In this document: one piece after another, positions 8,691 through 17,617 of the stretch | Layout of the letters: every line of letters starts with the position of its first letter | Numbering within the stretch: the stretch's first letter is position 1 | DNA from: DATLMR01 sp964615905 | GTDB taxonomy: Bacteria; Acidobacteriota; Blastocatellia; UBA7656 | Length of the DNA: 64,000 bases | Assembly (NCBI GenBank): GCA_964615905.1 | Contig: CAZTUB010000006.1 | Span: 248,001 to 312,000, forward strand | Reading direction: 5' to 3' | Translations under genes and position numbers: made by a program | Notes under the pieces: generated by a model | Databases searched by the model: none | Told to the model about the DNA's origin: nothing | The model's input: only the letters and a program-made list of their open reading frames with translations

Positions 8691-9688
8691 CCGCTACCAG
8701 TGATGATAGAACCGAGAATGTTATTGAGATAAGAGAGCTGACCAAAGATTACGAGGTCGGCTTTCTCAAGAAGAAGCGGGTGCGCGCGCTCGACTGCCTC
8801 TCCCTCGACGTAAAACGCGGGGAGATATTCGGGTTCCTTGGGCCGAACGGCGCGGGAAAGACAACGACGTTGAAGCTGCTCATGGGTTTGATCTTTCCAA
8901 CCCTTGGGACCGCAAAGATACTGGGCCAATCGATTGAATCGGTCCGAACGCGCGCCCGCATTGGCTACCTGCCCGAAAACCCTTACTTTTACGATTACCT
9001 GACGGGCCGCGAGCTTCTGGATTATACCTCGTCGCTTTTCGACGTTCCGAAACCTGAAGCCAGAGAGCGAACCGCCCGGCTGCTTGCCGCCGTAGGTCTT
9101 GAAGACGCACGCGCAGACCGCCAGTTGAGAAAGTATTCAAAGGGGATGCTCCAGCGAATCGGCATCGCGCAGGCGCTTGCAGGCGACCCTGAGATCGTAT
9201 TTATGGACGAGCCGATGTCGGGCCTCGACCCGATTGGCCGCCGCGAAGTCCGCGACCTCATCCTTTCGCTCAGGGCTCAAGGGAAGACGATCTTCTTCTC
9301 GTCGCATATACTTTCTGATGTTGAAGCGTTATGCGACCGCGCGGCAATCCTGAGCCGGGGACGGCTTATACGGATCGGGACAGTCGAAGAGCTTACAGGC
9401 CAGGCAGGGGCCGAACTTGAGATCATTGCCATCGGGATGGATCGAAAGGCCATCGACACGCTCCCGCGCGAGTCGCCGTTTATCGAATCCGCGAAGGCCA
9501 CGCCAAACGGGGTCCACCTCATCGTAAAAGACGAGTCGGCCGTTGAAGAGTCGCTCGCGCTTATTCGCCGCGCGGGCGGCAAGCTCGTCTCCGTGAGCCC
9601 CAGGCGAAGATCATTGGAAGAGGTCTTCTCAAGCACAGAGCGGGACGGGGACCAGATCAACACAGGGGGAAGCCAGCAGCAGTTATGA
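8687..9688 (+). CDS. ABC transporter ATP-binding protein (ABC-2/drug-export type)
   Basis: A 333-residue ABC ATPase. Walker A is GPNGAGKT at residues 52-59, the signature SKGMLQ is at 151-156, and Walker B IVFMDEP is at 170-176, followed by D-loop and the His switch (FFSSHIL). A C-terminal domain of about 100 residues, as in the CcmA/NatA-like ABC-2 ATPases, follows. The ATG at 8687 was chosen over an earlier in-frame codon because it overlaps the stop of the DUF721 gene as ATGA. It also overlaps lolA by ATGA. No permease gene lies next to it, which is unusual. The next gene, lolA, suggests a role in envelope transport, but this is inference only. Confidence 0.9.
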   Translation: MTATSDDRTENVIEIRELTKDYEVGFLKKKRVRALDCLSLDVKRGEIFGFLGPNGAGKTTTLKLLMGLIFPTLGTAKILGQSIESVRTRARIGYLPENPYFYDYLTGRELLDYTSSLFDVPKPEARERTARLLAAVGLEDARADRQLRKYSKGMLQRIGIAQALAGDPEIVFMDEPMSGLDPIGRREVRDLILSLRAQGKTIFFSSHILSDVEALCDRAAILSRGRLIRIGTVEELTGQAGAELEIIAIGMDRKAIDTLPRESPFIESAKATPNGVHLIVKDESAVEESLALIRRAGGKLVSVSPRRRSLEEVFSSTERDGDQINTGGSQQQL

Positions 9689-10419
9689 GGTCATTTTCTC
9701 TAAGCAGGATTAAATCCGGTTCTATCTCAAAGGCAAGAGCCGGGCGGTCCGTCCTGTTGACAACCGTCATCGCGGCCTTTGCGGTCGTTTCCATCAATGC
9801 CTCTTTCAATGCAGACGCGCGCCCTTTGCAAGACGACCTCGGCACGATAATCGACGGGTTGCAGGCCAAGTACTCGCGGATGCGCGGTCTTTCGGCAGAC
9901 TTCGTTCAGGTCTATAACGGCAAGGACGGGCGGTCGGCGCGCGAGAGCGGCCAGCTAATCCTCAAGCGGCCCGGCAAGGCGAGATGGGAATACACTTCGC
10001 CGGAACGAAAGCTCTTTATCTCGGACGGCAAAAACGTCTTCTTCTACGTTCAGGGCGAGTCGCACGCGGCCCGGTCCTCCGTCAAGCAGTCTGTCGATCC
10101 ACAGATACCTTTTCTCTTTTTGCTCGGACGCGGCAACCTGCGCAGAGACTTTTCTCGCATCGAGCTATTAAATGACGAGCGCGCGACCGTGGCGGGCAAT
10201 CGCATGCTGAGGCTCGTGCCGAATCGCGCGCCGGACGAGTTCAAAAAGCTGCTGGTCGAGGTCAACCCCGCGACTTTTGAAGTAAAGCGCATGGTCATTT
10301 TCGAGCGCAGCGGCGCGAGGATGGATTTCGTACTATCGAATGTGAGGGAGAATTTTATCGCCGCAGACAGCCAGTTCCAGTTCACCCCGCCTGCGGGCGT
10401 GACGATCAGACAGCAGTGA
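9685..10419 (+). CDS. lolA: Outer-membrane lipoprotein carrier LolA family
   Basis: A 244-residue periplasmic carrier of the LolA fold, which ferries lipoproteins from the inner to the outer membrane. An N-terminal hydrophobic segment (about 23-43) acts as signal sequence. Then come the family features: FVQVYNGKDGRSARESGQL, KRPGKARWEYTSPERKLFIS, and later NPATFEVKRMVIF. The basic N-terminal region before the hydrophobic core is longer than usual. It is the last gene of the coupled operon DUF721-ABC-lolA and ends 6 bases from the convergent gene at 10426. Confidence 0.88.
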   Translation: MRSFSLSRIKSGSISKARAGRSVLLTTVIAAFAVVSINASFNADARPLQDDLGTIIDGLQAKYSRMRGLSADFVQVYNGKDGRSARESGQLILKRPGKARWEYTSPERKLFISDGKNVFFYVQGESHAARSSVKQSVDPQIPFLFLLGRGNLRRDFSRIELLNDERATVAGNRMLRLVPNRAPDEFKKLLVEVNPATFEVKRMVIFERSGARMDFVLSNVRENFIAADSQFQFTPPAGVTIRQQ

Positions 10420-10425
10420 CTCGGT

Positions 10426-10911
10426 CTATTGAAGCTTTATACCTACGACCGTCGCGTTTATATCCATGATGGTCGCGGGGTCCGGGACAGGTTCCAGGAA
10501 CGCCTCGACGGCTATAACCTGGTTCGGCCCGAACGTATCCTGGCGGCCCGGCACAAGGGTAACAATCTTCTCTTTCAGGATTTCGTTGTTGAACCCGACG
10601 GCGGCCGCGCGAACCTGCAACCCTACCAATGTCCTGTCGCCAGCGTTCCTGACGCGGAAGCTCAAGCGCGCGTACCTTGCGTTTAGCCGCTCGCCGACAA
10701 ACGGCTCGAAATCTGTGATCTGTACCGATTGCGCGTAGGAATCGAACTCAGCCGTTCCCGGCCCCGCCATCTCTACCTGTACCGGCTCCGAGGGCTTGCG
10801 CGAGCCGACAAGGATTATGAGCCCAATCACGAGCAGCACCGCGACCGCGCTCACTATCATAATCAGCCGCGAGCGGTCCTTTTCAGTCTTAACCCCAGGT
10901 TCTTGGAACAT
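10426..10911 (-). CDS. Single-pass membrane protein of unknown function
   Basis: A 161-residue protein with one membrane helix (about 18-35, IMIVSAVAVLLVIGLIILVG) after a charged N-terminus. A soluble domain of about 110 residues follows (ARYARLSFRVRNAGDRTLVG) that looks like an immunoglobulin-like beta sandwich facing the periplasm. It is the last gene of the minus-strand run M16-ubiE-tldD-tldE and starts 18 bases after tldE. The RBS is weak. I do not recognise a named family beyond a resemblance to small anchored beta-sandwich proteins. Confidence 0.75.
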   Translation of the reverse strand: MFQEPGVKTEKDRSRLIMIVSAVAVLLVIGLIILVGSRKPSEPVQVEMAGPGTAEFDSYAQSVQITDFEPFVGERLNARYARLSFRVRNAGDRTLVGLQVRAAAVGFNNEILKEKIVTLVPGRQDTFGPNQVIAVEAFLEPVPDPATIMDINATVVGIKLQ

Positions 10912-10929
10912 ACGATTCTCGATAAAAGC

Positions 10930-12279
10930 TCATGAGCCGATTGTCATCTGCCCTACGAGCAGCGTGGGTGAAACGACGCTGCCGCGATATTCCAGGTCGT
11001 TGCCAACCATCTCGATTGAGTTGAACATCTCTTTCAGATTGCCAGCGATGGTCACCCCCTGCACGGGGAAAGTCAGCTCACCGTTTTCAATCCACAGCCC
11101 TGAAGCCGAGCGAGAGTAGTCGCCCGTAACGATATTTACGCCGAAGCCTATCAGCTCTGTAACGAGCAGACCTCTCGTAAGCGATCCGATTATCTCTGCT
11201 TGCGAATGAGTACCGGCCTCGATGTACATATTGCCCATCTCAACGCTCGGCACGCCGACCAGCCCTCGCGATGCGTTCCCGGTCGACCTCATACCGAGTT
11301 TTCTGGCGGTGTATGTGTTTAGCAGGTAGCTTTCAAGCACACCTTTATTGATGACGACCGTCCGCCTCGTAGCCAGACCTTCGCCGTCAAACGGGCGCGA
11401 CCCCAGCGCGCCCGGCAGCCTGCCGTCGTCTATGACCGTCAGCCGCTCGTTGGCCACCCGCTCGCCAAGCAGCCCGACCATAAAGCTCGCCTTTCTGAAG
11501 ATCGATTCGCCGGAGGCGGCTTGAAAGATGTCTCCGAGTAATTCGCGGGCCACGTTCGGCTCGAAGACCACCGGCACGTTCTGCGTGGTGACGGGCCGCG
11601 CGCCGAGCTTTCGCAGGGTGCGCTTTGCGGCCATGATGCCTATCTCCTCGGGGCTGTCCAGGTCTTTGAACTTGCGTCGTACGTCGTACCAGTAATCCCT
11701 CTGCATCCGCCCCGATTCGGCGGCGACCGGCACGGTGGCAAGCGAGCAGGACGTGCCACGGTATTCGCCGACGAAACCTAAAGAGTTGGCGAGAATCATC
11801 GAGCCCCACGCCGAATCGAAACCGCCCCCGTCAAAGTTTGTGATCTGCGGACTGTAATCTCGCGCGGCCCGTTCGGCCCTCAGCGCAAGCTCTATGTTCT
11901 CTTCGGGCGAGAGGTGCTCGATCTGTTCGTCGTATAGATCGAGGTCGTGAATCTCTGTCGCGAATTCATGAGGGTCGGGAAGCCCCGCGCTGTCGTCGAG
12001 CGAAGTGGCCCGCGCAAGCTCTACGGCTTGCTCGATCAAAGACTTGACAGCGTCTTTGCCGAAATCCGACCCGGAAACGGAAGCCTGTTTGCCGTCGATC
12101 AGGACCCTCAGACCGAGCCCCCTGTCGGTGGACTCCTTGAGCGTCTCTACCTCCCCCAGCCTGACCCCTACCGAAAACTCCCTCCGCTGTCTGAGCACCA
12201 CTTCGGCAGCGCTTGCCCCCTGCCTGACCGCGTCGTCAACTATCTTCCTCGCGAACTCTTTTGAGAATTCTGATGTCAT
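10930..12279 (-). CDS. tldE: TldE/PmbA-family protease subunit
   Basis: A 449-residue PmbA/TldE protein, the non-catalytic partner of TldD. In known systems the TldD/TldE heterodimer is a metalloprotease that trims peptides, for example in microcin maturation and CcdA antitoxin turnover. The family segments are present: VGVRLGEVETLKES, FDGEGLATRRTVVINKGVLE, and a C-terminal GLWIENGELTFPVQGVTIAG. The HExxxH motif is absent, as expected for TldE. It begins 10 bases after the tldD stop and so shares its transcript. Confidence 0.93.
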   Translation of the reverse strand: MTSEFSKEFARKIVDDAVRQGASAAEVVLRQRREFSVGVRLGEVETLKESTDRGLGLRVLIDGKQASVSGSDFGKDAVKSLIEQAVELARATSLDDSAGLPDPHEFATEIHDLDLYDEQIEHLSPEENIELALRAERAARDYSPQITNFDGGGFDSAWGSMILANSLGFVGEYRGTSCSLATVPVAAESGRMQRDYWYDVRRKFKDLDSPEEIGIMAAKRTLRKLGARPVTTQNVPVVFEPNVARELLGDIFQAASGESIFRKASFMVGLLGERVANERLTVIDDGRLPGALGSRPFDGEGLATRRTVVINKGVLESYLLNTYTARKLGMRSTGNASRGLVGVPSVEMGNMYIEAGTHSQAEIIGSLTRGLLVTELIGFGVNIVTGDYSRSASGLWIENGELTFPVQGVTIAGNLKEMFNSIEMVGNDLEYRGSVVSPTLLVGQMTIGS

Positions 12280-12289
12280 TCAGTCTTTC

Positions 12290-13726
12290 TTACTGTCTGG
12301 TCCCGCCCACAGTCATCTCGCTGATCTTTATCGTCGGCAGCCCAACGCCCACAGGCACGCTCTGTCCGTCCTTGCCGCAAACGCCCACGCCCATGTCAAG
12401 CTCAAGGTCGTTGCCTACGGCCGTGACGTGCTTGAGCGATTCGGGCCCGCTGCCGCGCAGGGTCGCCCCCTTGACGGGGGCCGTGATCTTGCCGTCTTCG
12501 ATCAGGTAAGCTTCCGAAGCCGAGAAGGCAAACTCGCCGCTGGTGATATCGACCTGACCGCCGCCGAACTGCACGGCATAGAGCCCCCGCTTGACAGAGC
12601 GGATAATGTCCTCCCTGGAGTCTTCGCCCGCGAGCATGAAGGTGTTCGTCATGCGCGGAAGCGGTATGTGCTTGTAGCTCTGCCTGCGACCGTTTCCGGT
12701 CCTTTCCGATTTCATCAACCCGGAGTTGAGATAATCGCTCAAGAACCCGCGAAGGATCCCGTTTTCTATGAGCACAGTCCTGCCCGTCGGCTCTCCTTCG
12801 TCGTCGACGTTGAGCGAGCCACGGCGGTTCTTTATCGTCCCGTCGTCGACGACTGTGCAGAGCTCAGAAGCGACGCGCTGGCCGACAAGCCCCGTGAACG
12901 CCGAAGTCTCTTTTCGGTTGAAATCGGCTTCGAGCCCGTGGCCCACGGCTTCGTGCAGGAGTATGCCCGGCCAGCCCGGCCCCAGCACCACTTCCATCTT
13001 GCCCGCGGGCGTGTCGATGGCGTCGAGCTGGATGATCGCCTGCCGCGCAGCCTCTTCCCCGAAGAACTCGGGCGTAAGGTCGCGCTCGAAAAAATCTATC
13101 CCCACGCGACCGCCGCCGCCCGAGCGGCCAACCTGCCGGTTGCCGTCGTCGTCCGCTATGCAGGAGAGCGAAAACCTCGCGAGCGGCTGCACGTCGCCCA
13201 CCAGCCGGCCGTCTGACGAAGCGATCATGACGTATTTCAACTCGTCGGAGACCGAAGACTGCACCTCGCGGATTCGCGGGTCGACTCGCCGCGCAGACAG
13301 ATCGCCGCGCGAGATCAGGTCGATCTTGCGCGAAAGCTCGACAGAAGATAACGGCGTCTCGACGCCGTAAAGATTTTGCGCATTCGGTGTGGCGTTTACC
13401 GCGACAACAGGGTTCGCCGCCTGACCGCGAGCGATATGGCCAGCGGTTTCGGCCGCGCGTCGTATGGCGTCAAACGCAATCTCGTCCGTGTATGCATAAC
13501 CGGTCTTGTCGCCCATGATGACGCGGACGCCGACGCCTTGCGAAAGCGATTTCGCCGCAGACTTTATTATCTGCTCTTCGAGGTTGACGCTCGTCGATAC
13601 CCTGTACTCGAAATAGAGGTCCGCATAAGTGCCACCGCGCGCAAGCGCAGTCGCAAGCAGCTTATCTATGTCGCTCAGTGTAAGGCCATACCGATCAAGG
13701 AAGAAATTTATAGCGTCTGTAGTCAT
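12290..13726 (-). CDS. tldD: TldD-family metalloprotease
   Basis: The 478-residue catalytic subunit of the TldD/TldE protease. The zinc-binding HEAVGH lies at residues 258-263 within WPGILLHEAVGHGLEADF, and the C-terminal metal-ligand region with TSGEFAFSASEAYLIEDG is intact. The frame extends 45 residues further upstream into ubiE; I chose the ATG at 13726, preceded by AAAGG. The arrangement M16 peptidase, ubiE, tldD, tldE is co-directional with short gaps, but no peptide natural-product gene is adjacent. A housekeeping role is therefore more likely than toxin maturation. Confidence 0.94.
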   Translation of the reverse strand: MTTDAINFFLDRYGLTLSDIDKLLATALARGGTYADLYFEYRVSTSVNLEEQIIKSAAKSLSQGVGVRVIMGDKTGYAYTDEIAFDAIRRAAETAGHIARGQAANPVVAVNATPNAQNLYGVETPLSSVELSRKIDLISRGDLSARRVDPRIREVQSSVSDELKYVMIASSDGRLVGDVQPLARFSLSCIADDDGNRQVGRSGGGGRVGIDFFERDLTPEFFGEEAARQAIIQLDAIDTPAGKMEVVLGPGWPGILLHEAVGHGLEADFNRKETSAFTGLVGQRVASELCTVVDDGTIKNRRGSLNVDDEGEPTGRTVLIENGILRGFLSDYLNSGLMKSERTGNGRRQSYKHIPLPRMTNTFMLAGEDSREDIIRSVKRGLYAVQFGGGQVDITSGEFAFSASEAYLIEDGKITAPVKGATLRGSGPESLKHVTAVGNDLELDMGVGVCGKDGQSVPVGVGLPTIKISEMTVGGTRQ

Positions 13727-13790
13727 TGCGCCTTTCGGACCTGGGATTTGAAGTTGGAGGCTACTCGAACGATGACGGGCCTTCGCCGCA

Positions 13791-14525
13791 TCACCTGTCA
13801 CCAACATGCACAGCGGCCACACCGCCAAACAAATTGTAATAGGTGACGTTAGAAAAACCAACCGTTCGCATCAGACTTGCCAGTTTTTTTTGATCCGGGA
13901 AGGCCAGCACCGAATCGGGCAAGTACTGGTACGCGAACCGCGAGCCTGAGATCGCGTTGCCTATGCGTGGAAGCAGCCTCGTAAAGTAAAAGTGAAACAA
14001 CTCTCTAAAGACAGGCAGTTGCGGTCTTGAGAATTCGAGCACCGCCGCCCGCCCGCCCGGCTTGAGCAGCCGGTATATCTCTTCGAGCCCCGCCTCTACG
14101 CTCTCAAGATTTCGCAGCCCGAACGCCATCGTGACCGCGTCAAAGCTCTGGTCTCTGGCCGGTACCCTGAGCGCGTCGCCTTCGGCAAGCTCCACCCGCT
14201 TGCCCGAAGCCCTCACCTTGTCGAGCCCGATCTTTAACATCGGGTGGCAGAAATCTACCCCGAAGGTCGGCGCGAGCCTTGCCAGCTCAAGCGCCAGGTC
14301 GGCCGTGCCGCAACAGAGGTCCAAAGCAGTTGCCCCCTGCCCGGACAACCTGTCTTCTAGCTTTCTAACTACGAACTTTCGCCAGCGCCTGTCGATGTTG
14401 AGCGAAAGCGCGTGATTGAGAAAATCATAGCGCGGGGCGATCTCTGAAAACATCTGTCGCACGCGCGCCGCCTTGCCCGTATCCGAGTTCGCGGCCTTTG
14501 GCGGGTCGGTCGAATTTGTCTGCAT
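13791..14525 (-). CDS. ubiE: Demethylmenaquinone methyltransferase UbiE/MenG
   Basis: A 244-residue SAM-dependent methyltransferase that performs the last step of menaquinone synthesis (C-methylation of demethylmenaquinone). Family segments are clear: MFSEIAPRYDFLNHALS near the N-terminus, the SAM motif ALDLCCGTADLALELA, then DAVTMAFGLRNL and LKPGGRAAVLEF. I place the start at the ATG at 14525 rather than at the TTG one codon before. It fits with mqnE at 57687: both belong to the futalosine route of menaquinone synthesis. A TATACT 8 bases before the ATG suggests a very short leader. Confidence 0.93.
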   Translation of the reverse strand: MQTNSTDPPKAANSDTGKAARVRQMFSEIAPRYDFLNHALSLNIDRRWRKFVVRKLEDRLSGQGATALDLCCGTADLALELARLAPTFGVDFCHPMLKIGLDKVRASGKRVELAEGDALRVPARDQSFDAVTMAFGLRNLESVEAGLEEIYRLLKPGGRAAVLEFSRPQLPVFRELFHFYFTRLLPRIGNAISGSRFAYQYLPDSVLAFPDQKKLASLMRTVGFSNVTYYNLFGGVAAVHVGDR

Positions 14526-14559
14526 CAATAAAGAGTATAGCCGCGCGGGTTGCCCGCGC

Positions 14560-15945
14560 TCACTTCCTCACGGTAACGGCTCCGAGCCGCTTCAAACCCT
14601 CTTCGATCCTGCTGGCGGGGCCCGAGACGACGACTGCTATCGACTGCGGGTTTACATACCTCGCAGCCGCCCGCTGAACGTCAGCCGCAGTCACTGCGTT
14701 GACCCGCTCGACAAAGTTCACAAGATAGTCCCTGCCCAGACCGTAATGCTCTATGTCGAGCAGGAGTTCGACCGCGCCTTCCGTTGTCCTCAAACGCTCT
14801 GCAAACTTTGACGTGACCCTCGACCGGGCCGCTTCGACCTGTTCGGGCGTGAACTTGCCCGCATCGAGCGCGTCCATCTCCGCCACTACCGCGCTGACAG
14901 ATTCGACAAGCGTCTCGGAACCGGTCTTGACATCGACCATCATGGGACCGGCGATCAAGGTCGTCTCGTGTCTCAATTCTATCGCGCGGTTCGGCGTGGC
15001 GAGCCCTTTGAGCCGCTGCTCCAGCAAGTCGAACATTATCAATGCGGGGTAATAATCATCAGCGCGCCTGGAAAATCCAACCTGCGCGAGAATGGCGTTT
15101 GCCTCGTCAGCGCCTGCGCGCTCCAAAAGCAACACGCGCCTCGACGATATGGCGTCGGGCGGGCGAAACATCGCGGGCACAATCTCGCCCTTCTTCCACG
15201 ACCCCAGACGGCTTCGCGCCGAGCGCGTCACCTGCTCCGCGCTGACGTCGCCAGTGACTATCAAAAAAGAGCTGTTCGCCAGATAGAACCGGTTATGAAA
15301 GTAGACCACGTCTTGCCGCGTGATGTTTGCGACCGAGTCGGCAGTGCCGTATAAAGGCTTGCCGAACGGGTGCGAGCCGAAAACGGTCTGGACAGCCGTC
15401 TGTTCGAGAATCTCTTTGTCGGACGCGATCTGCTTGAGCGCGGCCACGCGCTGTGACTTGAGCGCATCAAGCTCCTTCTGGTCGAACGTGGGCGAGGTCA
15501 CGAGCCTTCCGAGCAGGTCTATCGCCGTATCAAAAGATTCGGACGGGCCGCTTATCGTAATGTTTGTCGAGTCCCACTTGGCGATGACATTTATTCTGAG
15601 CCCCGTTGCTTCGACCGTCTCGGCAAGGTGCTTCGCGTCTCCGCCGCGACTGCCCCGCAAGAGCATCCCCGCCGTTATCTCGGCAAGCCCCCCCTTCCCC
15701 GCCAGGTCAAAGAGCGCGCCTCCGGCTAACCTCAGCTTTGCCGTAAAAGTGCCCGTGCCGGGCTGCTCGATCACGCCAAGCTGTAGCCCGTTCAGCAGCG
15801 AGTCGCGTTTGACTATCGGGAGCGTCCAGGCGGGTGACTGCGGCCTGACCATCTCGCGTGGAGCAGGATTTATGGGCGCGGCGTAAACAATCGGAGCACA
15901 GAACGGCAGGGCAACCGCCCAGACCATCAAGATCGACTTCTTCAC
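14560..15945 (-). CDS. M16-family peptidase-like protein lacking HxxEH
   Basis: A 461-residue secreted protein of the M16 (pitrilysin/processing peptidase) fold, with two homologous halves. A GTG start at 15945 is preceded by GGAGG and gives a signal peptide (ILMVWAVALPFCAPIVYAA). Where active M16 enzymes have HxxEH, this protein reads GGLAEITAGMLLRG, so the zinc ligands are missing. The downstream YFHNRFYLANSSFLIVTGD and the C-terminal domain are intact. It is probably a non-catalytic M16 subunit, as found in two-gene M16 pairs, but no active partner is in this window. It is the first gene of the run leading to ubiE and tldD/tldE. Confidence 0.87.
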   Translation of the reverse strand: MKKSILMVWAVALPFCAPIVYAAPINPAPREMVRPQSPAWTLPIVKRDSLLNGLQLGVIEQPGTGTFTAKLRLAGGALFDLAGKGGLAEITAGMLLRGSRGGDAKHLAETVEATGLRINVIAKWDSTNITISGPSESFDTAIDLLGRLVTSPTFDQKELDALKSQRVAALKQIASDKEILEQTAVQTVFGSHPFGKPLYGTADSVANITRQDVVYFHNRFYLANSSFLIVTGDVSAEQVTRSARSRLGSWKKGEIVPAMFRPPDAISSRRVLLLERAGADEANAILAQVGFSRRADDYYPALIMFDLLEQRLKGLATPNRAIELRHETTLIAGPMMVDVKTGSETLVESVSAVVAEMDALDAGKFTPEQVEAARSRVTSKFAERLRTTEGAVELLLDIEHYGLGRDYLVNFVERVNAVTAADVQRAAARYVNPQSIAVVVSGPASRIEEGLKRLGAVTVRK

Positions 15946-16142
15946 TGCTCTTAAATCCTCCAACGGGTAGCTTTCAACCGAGTGTAGCGATAGGGTGTAG
16001 AGCGAGTCAACCTTTCGTGGTATACTGTCGCCCTGCCCCCTTAACATAGAACGCGCCGAGCAAAGTTTTACCGCATGGCGGCGGAAACGCTTTGCATACG
16101 GCCAGGCTAATCGCCCGTTGGCGCTTCGGAGAAAAAAGGATA

Positions 16143-16766
16143 ATGTTCTGCCCTACCTGCTCGACCCAGGCGGTCGAAGGCGCAAAATTCTGCAAGACCT
16201 GCGGCATGAATCTCGCCGTGGTCACACAGGCTCTCTCAGGCGGCGTAGTCGTCTCGGACCCGCTCCGCGACCGCGAGTATAAACGCGCGCGCAAACAGAT
16301 AAGCGACGGCATACACGGCATCTGTGTCGGCTCGGCGCTTCTGATCGCGGCGGGGCTCGCCTACTTCCTCATGCCGAAAAACACATACGTCTACGTGCTG
16401 AGCCTCGCGCTCGCCCTGACGGGCGTCATCAAGCTATTTAAAAGCATCGGCTCGATAATCGATGCCAGGGTAGGCCCGAAGATGGTCGATCCGGCGCTCC
16501 AGCCACGTGGCACGGGCGGGCTTTCCGCGCCTCAGTCCCAGCCACCGAACGTGCGGCCCAGCCAGCGCCTCTCGCTCGAACAGTCGAAACAGCCGCCCTC
16601 CCCTACTCGCCCTGTCGCCGCAGACGAAGGGCTTGCGGTCTCAAGTCTGCCCGCCGCGCAGCCGCAGGTTGACAGACCGCCTACGGGCCGAATAAACCGC
16701 GAGCATTCGAGCCCGCTCCGCAGCCTTAACAAAGACGACGACCTTATGTCGAAGCTTCGCAACTAG
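16143..16766 (+). CDS. Zinc-ribbon membrane protein of unknown function
   Basis: A 207-residue protein with an N-terminal zinc ribbon formed by Cys 3, 6, 17 and 20 (CPTC, CKTC). Two adjacent membrane helices follow at about 62-82 and 84-102, then a Pro/Ser/Gln-rich, probably disordered C-terminal half. The ATG at 16143 has AAAAAAGGA upstream and starts exactly at the zinc ribbon, so it is preferred to an earlier in-frame codon. Such small zinc-ribbon membrane proteins are common in Acidobacteria and have no assigned role. It lies 90 bases before the tol-pal operon on the same strand but behind a separate predicted promoter. Confidence 0.8.
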   Translation: MFCPTCSTQAVEGAKFCKTCGMNLAVVTQALSGGVVVSDPLRDREYKRARKQISDGIHGICVGSALLIAAGLAYFLMPKNTYVYVLSLALALTGVIKLFKSIGSIIDARVGPKMVDPALQPRGTGGLSAPQSQPPNVRPSQRLSLEQSKQPPSPTRPVAADEGLAVSSLPAAQPQVDRPPTGRINREHSSPLRSLNKDDDLMSKLRN

Positions 16767-16793
16767 ACTTTTTGCAGGGCAGGGTCGGCTGGT

Positions 16794-16823
16794 TTGACCG
16801 GTCCGACCTCCCCGTTCTAAAAT
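16794..16823 (+). promoter_or_regulatory. Predicted promoter of the tol-pal operon
   Basis: TTGACC (16794-16799), an 18-base spacer and TAAAAT (16818-16823) match the sigma-70 boxes 5/6 and 5/6. They lie 34 bases before the tolQ start. Confidence 0.5.
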
Positions 16824-16856
16824 TGCAAGCCCTGTGGAAGTTAAGGAGAACGGGAA

Positions 16857-17576
16857 TTGACGACACTTGCCATCTTCGCCGCTTCGTTTATCCAGACAAC
16901 ACAACCGGAACCCGCGACGCTAACGGACTTGCTCTTGAGGTCGAGCCCTGTGGCGAAAGGCGTCCTGATACTTCTGCTCGTCTTCTCGCTCGTCTCCTGG
17001 TCAATCATCTTTACAAAATGGCTCGCGCTCAGGCGGGCCGAGCAGGCGACCTCGGCATTCCTTTCGCGCTTCCGCGCAAGCAGCAAGTTGTCGGACCTGT
17101 ACATGGCTATCGACTCGTACAAGGCAAGCCCCCTCGCGCCGATCTTTCTCGCGGGCTATGAAGAGGTGAGCCGTCAGGTCGGTGAAGCACCCGGCGAGGT
17201 CCAGAGCCTCGACCGCGTAAACAGGGTCTTGCAGTCGGCGACAATTGACGAGGTGACAGCGATGGAGCGCAGCCTGAGCTGGCTGGCCACAACCGCCAAC
17301 GCTTCCCCGTTCATCGGCCTGTTCGGCACGGTGGTCGGAATTGTCATCGCGTTTCAAGGACTATCGGCCGCCACCGCCTCTTCGATCCAGTCGGTCGCGC
17401 CCGGCATCGCCGAAGCGCTGATCGCAACCGCCGCAGGCATAGGGGCGGCCGTGCCCGCGGCGATCTTCTATAACTACTTTCTCAACAAGATCAAAGTCCT
17501 GACCGCAACCGTCGACCGGTTCAACCTTGAGCTTTTGAACTTGATCGAGCAACATTACGTCAAGGCAGGCGTTTGA
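16857..17576 (+). CDS. tolQ: TolQ/ExbB/MotA-family proton channel
   Basis: A 239-residue inner-membrane protein that forms the stator pore with TolR and couples proton flow to outer-membrane constriction by Tol-Pal. Three membrane segments are visible: about 35-58 (GVLILLLVFSLVSWSIIF), 140-165 (SPFIGLFGTVVGIVIAF) and 180-205 (IAEALIATAAGIGAAVPAA). The last carries the Gly/Ala-rich pore signature. The start is a TTG with AAGGAG upstream. It is the first gene of a six-gene tol-pal operon. ExbB is the alternative name, but the tolB-pal-cpoB context decides for TolQ. Confidence 0.93.
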   Translation: MTTLAIFAASFIQTTQPEPATLTDLLLRSSPVAKGVLILLLVFSLVSWSIIFTKWLALRRAEQATSAFLSRFRASSKLSDLYMAIDSYKASPLAPIFLAGYEEVSRQVGEAPGEVQSLDRVNRVLQSATIDEVTAMERSLSWLATTANASPFIGLFGTVVGIVIAFQGLSAATASSIQSVAPGIAEALIATAAGIGAAVPAAIFYNYFLNKIKVLTATVDRFNLELLNLIEQHYVKAGV

Positions 17577-17617
17577 ATGGAATAATCGGAAACCTGGACG
17601 GCGAGTAAAAAACCCCT

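Noticed and set aside
12005..13216. 403-codon plus-strand frame opposite tldD/tldE
   Set aside because: Shadow of high-GC coding sequence; Arg/Pro-rich translation without RBS or motif, while the minus strand encodes clear TldD and TldE.
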